Of a stretch of DNA of 8,300 nt, positions 5,864-8,300 are shown one piece after another. Made by a program: the position numbers and the translations under genes. The stretch spans positions 1 through 8,300 of the forward strand of contig CAYXKM010000259.1 in assembly GCA_964465665.1 (NCBI GenBank). Direction: 5' to 3'. Within the stretch, counting starts at the first letter, position 1, and each line of letters starts with the position of its first letter. The notes under the pieces were generated by a model. The model made no database searches and had not been told where the DNA came from. It saw nothing but the letters and a program-made list of their open reading frames with translations. The stretch is from JAKEGN01 sp964465665. Lineage in GTDB: Bacteria; Pseudomonadota; Gammaproteobacteria; Steroidobacterales; Woeseiaceae.

Positions 5864-6520
5864 CTAATTGTCACCCTGATTCCCCGGATTTATGTCGATG
5901 AAGGCCTCGACCGTGCCGCGCAATTGCACCAGCCTGCCGTGGAAGAAGTGTTCCGTGTTGTCGAATACCTGAAGTACCGGACGCGGATCGAGCGAATTCA
6001 CCCAATTGACGGTTTCAGTGAGGTTCACGAGTTCGTCCTGGTCGCCCTGCACGATCAGCCATGGGCAGGCCGGCTGCACCTGCATCCCCGAGGCAAAACG
6101 CGAAACGGCTGGAGCGATACTCACCAGCCCGTCGGCTCCGCCTTCCGCGGCCGCACGAATCGCGATGGCTGCACCGAAGGAAAATCCGCCGTACCAGAGC
6201 GGCAACCCGGGATAACGGTCCCGCAACCAGGCGGCGGCAGCCCGGGCATCCTGCAGTTCGCCGTTGCCATGGTCATAGTGGCCGTCGCTCTTGCCTACTC
6301 CGCGGAAATTGAAGCGCAATGCGGCCATCTGCCGGCTGACAAAAGCCCGCGCCAGCGTATGCACAACCTTGTTATGCATGGCTCCGCCATGCTGTGGGTG
6401 CGGATGGCATATGGCAGCACAGCCGCGAATTTCGCCACCTTTCGGTGTTTCGAGGATTGCTTCGAGCGCCCCCGCCGGTCCGCTGAGCATGAGCAATACG
6501 GTATCGGGTGTTCTGCTCAT
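5864..6520 (-). CDS. Alpha/beta hydrolase of the COG2945 type
   Basis: A 218-residue single-domain serine hydrolase of unknown substrate. Visible features are CHPHPQHGGAMHNKVV near 38-53 (oxyanion-hole region and helix typical of this family), RFNFRGVGKSDG (69-80) followed by a D.G.GE..D pattern, the nucleophile elbow GFSFG (112-116, Ser114), GDQDELV (159-165, Asp162 the likely acid), and HFFHGRL (191-197, His191 the likely base). The triad is therefore complete. There is no signal peptide, so it is probably cytoplasmic. The ATG at 6518-6520 has GGGA 6 nt upstream. An in-frame TTG at 6565 would add 15 arginine-rich residues and is unlikely. The C-terminal residues and TAG stop lie next to the inverted repeat, and the last codons (GGTGACAAT) resemble its GTGACA motif, so the 3' end may have been shaped by it. 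Confidence 0.88.
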   Translation of the reverse strand: MSRTPDTVLLMLSGPAGALEAILETPKGGEIRGCAAICHPHPQHGGAMHNKVVHTLARAFVSRQMAALRFNFRGVGKSDGHYDHGNGELQDARAAAAWLRDRYPGLPLWYGGFSFGAAIAIRAAAEGGADGLVSIAPAVSRFASGMQVQPACPWLIVQGDQDELVNLTETVNWVNSLDPRPVLQVFDNTEHFFHGRLVQLRGTVEAFIDINPGNQGDN

Positions 6521-6669
6521 CTTTGTCCCAATAAGTGTGCTTCGGCCCCTCCGGGAACGGGGCAATGCCGGCAGCCTGTGCGATACGTGCGCGCACTACA
6601 AGTTTGAGGCGCCGGCGCCGGCACCCGCCCGTCGGCCACCGAAACTGGCCAGACTGGCCGATATTGCTG

Positions 6670-6675
6670 TAAAAT
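6670..6675 (+). promoter_or_regulatory. Candidate -10 box for rocD
   Basis: TAAAAT (6670-6675) matches five of six bases of the -10 consensus and would give rocD a leader of about 55-60 nt. No convincing -35 box lies upstream. A small hairpin GATCTG/CAGATC (6689-6694 and 6702-6707) with a T-rich loop follows in the leader. The remaining 6521-6738 divergent region shows only GC-rich short repeats such as GGCGCC. Confidence 0.3.
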
Positions 6676-6738
6676 TATGACCTTATGCGATCTGCTTTTT
6701 TCAGATCAAAATTCCCGCACAGTCCGGAAGGGCCTCCG

Positions 6739-7956
6739 ATGAACGTCGAGATCGAACTGGAAGACAGCTACTGCGCGCGCAACTATCGTCCGCTGCCAGT
6801 GGTCCTGACGCGCGGCTCCGGTGTCTGGGTGTGGGATGTCGATGGTCGGAAATACCTCGACATGATGAGCGCCTACTCCGCCGTCAGCCATGGCCACTGC
6901 CACCCGCGCCTCGTCGGCACCGTGCAGCGCCAGGCAGCAAAGCTGAACATTGTTTCACGCGCCTACCACTCCGACACATTGGGACCGTTTCTGAAACGTG
7001 CTTGCGAGCTCACCGGGCAGGAGCGCGCGCTGCCGATGAACACCGGCGCCGAAGCGGTGGAGACCGCGATCAAGGCGGCCAGAAAATGGGCCTACACGGT
7101 CAAGGGAGTAGCCGAGGGCAAAGCCGAGATCATTGCCTGCACAGGCAACTTTCACGGTCGCACCATTGCCATCGTCGCCATGTCCGACGAGCCACAATAC
7201 CAGGCCGGTTTCGGCCCGTTCCCAGGCGGTTTCAGGCTGGTCGATTACGGAGACATTACGTCGCTGGAGCGTGCGATCACGCCGAATACCGCAGCATTTC
7301 TCGTCGAACCAATCCAGGGCGAGGGTGGCATCATCATCCCGCCCGAAGGCTATCTCAACGCCTGCCAGGACCTGTGCCGCAAGCACAATGTCCTGCTGAT
7401 AGCCGACGAAATACAAACAGGGCTCTGCCGCACCGGTAAGTTCCTGGCATGCGAGCACGAGGGCGTGGTTCCCGACGGGCTGATCCTCGGCAAAGCCCTC
7501 GGCGGTGGCATCATGCCTGTGTCGATGTTCCTGGCCCGCCGCGAGATCATGGATGTGTTTACCCCCGGCGATCACGGCAGCACTTTTGGCGGAAACCCGC
7601 TGGCTGCCGCCATCGGGCTGGAGGCTCTGAATATCCTGATCGAGGAAAAACTTTCCGAAGCCAGCGCGACTCTCGGAAAGCACCTGCTCGAACGCTTGCG
7701 CTCGCTCAAAAGTCCGTTGATCGCGGACATTCGCGGCCGCGGACTTTTTGTCGGCATCGAAATCGATCCTGCGCAAGCACGCGCAAGACGGGTCTGTGAG
7801 GAGTTGATGAGCCGCGGCTTGCTCAGCAAGGAAACGCACGAAACTGTAGTGCGCCTTGCGCCGCCGCTGGTCATCGACCGTGCGCAAATCGATTGGGCTG
7901 TCATGCAGATCGATGAGGTGCTGAAAATGCTGGAACAGGTTCGCATGGCGTCGTAA
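6739..7956 (+). CDS. rocD: Ornithine aminotransferase (ornithine--oxo-acid transaminase)
   Basis: A cytoplasmic class III PLP-dependent aminotransferase that moves the delta-amino group of ornithine to 2-oxoglutarate, giving glutamate-5-semialdehyde and glutamate (EC 2.6.1.13). From the ATG at 6739 it has 405 residues, the family length. Motifs: DMMSAYSAVSHGHCHP near 41-56, with Tyr46 matching the ornithine-specificity tyrosine of OATs; NTGAEAVETAIK (101-112) for phosphate binding; NFHGRT (137-142); VEPIQGEGG (189-197); IADEIQTGLCRTGKF (221-235, Asp223 for the pyridine nitrogen); GKALGGG with PLP Lys252; and HGSTFGGNPLA (279-289). These fit OAT better than acetylornithine or GABA aminotransferases. 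An in-frame ATG at 6685 has no ribosome binding site, whereas 6739 has GGAAGGG 6 nt upstream. The product cyclises to P5C, the substrate of ProC. Confidence 0.92.
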   Translation: MNVEIELEDSYCARNYRPLPVVLTRGSGVWVWDVDGRKYLDMMSAYSAVSHGHCHPRLVGTVQRQAAKLNIVSRAYHSDTLGPFLKRACELTGQERALPMNTGAEAVETAIKAARKWAYTVKGVAEGKAEIIACTGNFHGRTIAIVAMSDEPQYQAGFGPFPGGFRLVDYGDITSLERAITPNTAAFLVEPIQGEGGIIIPPEGYLNACQDLCRKHNVLLIADEIQTGLCRTGKFLACEHEGVVPDGLILGKALGGGIMPVSMFLARREIMDVFTPGDHGSTFGGNPLAAAIGLEALNILIEEKLSEASATLGKHLLERLRSLKSPLIADIRGRGLFVGIEIDPAQARARRVCEELMSRGLLSKETHETVVRLAPPLVIDRAQIDWAVMQIDEVLKMLEQVRMAS

Positions 7957-7975
7957 CGACAAGGCTCTATCGCAT

Positions 7976-8300
7976 ATGCCCGAATTCACCACTGTGACCA
8001 TTGCGCTGCTCGCGCTGGTACTGGTCGTCGGCACCATCCTCGGCTGGGTTTTGCGCAGCGACCGCAGCGCCAAGGAAAAGATCGCCATCAATGCCGGCTG
8101 GCAGCAGCAGATCGAGTCACAGCAATCAGAACACGATCGGCTGGCCAAGCAGAACAAAAGCCTGATGGAGCAGATCAGCCAGTACCAGGCATCGCTCAAG
8201 GACTCGACATTGCGCGCCAAGGAACTGTCGGAATCGCTGAAAGAGACGTTTCAGCGGCGTGACGAACTTCAGCGGCAACTCAAGGATGCTCGCAGCAATC
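7976..8300 (+). CDS. Membrane-anchored coiled-coil protein, N-terminus (partial)
   Basis: An open frame of 108 codons beginning at the ATG at 7976 and running off the window. Residues 5-26 are a single hydrophobic segment (TTVTIALLALVLVVGTILGW), followed by a positive cluster, which suggests the N-terminus is outside the cytoplasm or the segment is an uncleaved signal anchor. Residues 32-108 are rich in Gln, Glu, Lys and Ser with leucines spaced about every seven residues, which is a clear coiled coil. It starts 19 nt after rocD with AAGG 11 nt before the ATG, so co-transcription with rocD is plausible. I do not recognise the family. The TM plus coiled-coil start is shared by RmuC-like proteins, YhcB/ZapG-like proteins and others, and the missing C-terminus would decide. 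Confidence 0.75.
   Translation, partial: MPEFTTVTIALLALVLVVGTILGWVLRSDRSAKEKIAINAGWQQQIESQQSEHDRLAKQNKSLMEQISQYQASLKDSTLRAKELSESLKETFQRRDELQRQLKDARSN

Noticed and set aside
6521..6565. Upstream TTG start for the alpha/beta hydrolase
   Set aside because: The added residues are Arg-rich with no family counterpart, and the ATG at 6518-6520 has its own ribosome site.
6689..6707. GATCTG/CAGATC hairpin in the rocD leader as a terminator
   Set aside because: The T-run is in the loop rather than after the stem, and the stem is only 6 bp.
6685..6738. Upstream ATG for rocD adding 18 residues
   Set aside because: There is no Shine-Dalgarno before 6685, whereas GGAAGGG lies 6 nt before 6739 and the protein length then matches the family.
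6955..8220. Long open frame (421 codons) on the minus strand opposite rocD
   Set aside because: It is antisense to a gene with full aminotransferase motifs, shows no recognisable domain, and is explained by codon bias in GC-rich DNA.

Overview
The window looks like a chromosomal stretch from a gammaproteobacterium. The main evidence is gene order: pilU and pilT on the minus strand, divergent from yggS, proC, yggT and a DUF4426 gene on the plus strand. This is close to the arrangement around pilT in Pseudomonas, recalled from general knowledge and not from a search. The DNA is GC-rich by eye, with ordinary bacterial ribosome binding sites. I cannot place the genus; the DUF4426 lipoprotein, the long HU-like protein and the ornithine aminotransferase suggest a lineage outside Pseudomonas.

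Layout. Positions 1-2381 (minus strand) hold a type IV pilus retraction ATPase run, transcribed pilT, then pilU, then the start of a third PilT/PilU-like gene cut by the window edge. Positions 2382-2467 are a short divergent promoter region. Positions 2468-4630 (plus) hold yggS (PLP homeostasis), proC (last step of proline synthesis) and yggT (inner-membrane protein), spaced like an operon. A DUF4426 lipoprotein follows at 4714-5187 and an HU-like DNA-binding protein at 5337-5654. The HU-like gene has an intrinsic-terminator-like hairpin in its leader and a strong terminator behind it. A near-perfect 28-bp inverted repeat (5761-5853) lies between it and a convergent alpha/beta hydrolase gene (5864-6520, minus). 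Divergent from the hydrolase is an ornithine aminotransferase (6739-7956, plus), followed 19 nt later by the start of a membrane-anchored coiled-coil protein that runs off the window.

How the genes fit together. PilT and PilU power retraction of type IV pili; a third paralogue would make three such ATPases in one run. YggS, ProC and RocD share a loose amino-acid/PLP theme: RocD uses PLP and makes glutamate-5-semialdehyde, which cyclises to the P5C that ProC reduces to proline. The two genes are about 2.7 kb apart and clearly not in one operon.

Most of the window is conserved housekeeping and pilus sequence, and I see no convincing new multi-gene system. The items most worth a second look are the 28-bp inverted repeat, the terminator-like hairpin in the HU-like leader, the third retraction ATPase, the changed conserved motif in YggS, and a 10-codon mini-ORF whose stop overlaps the yggT start.
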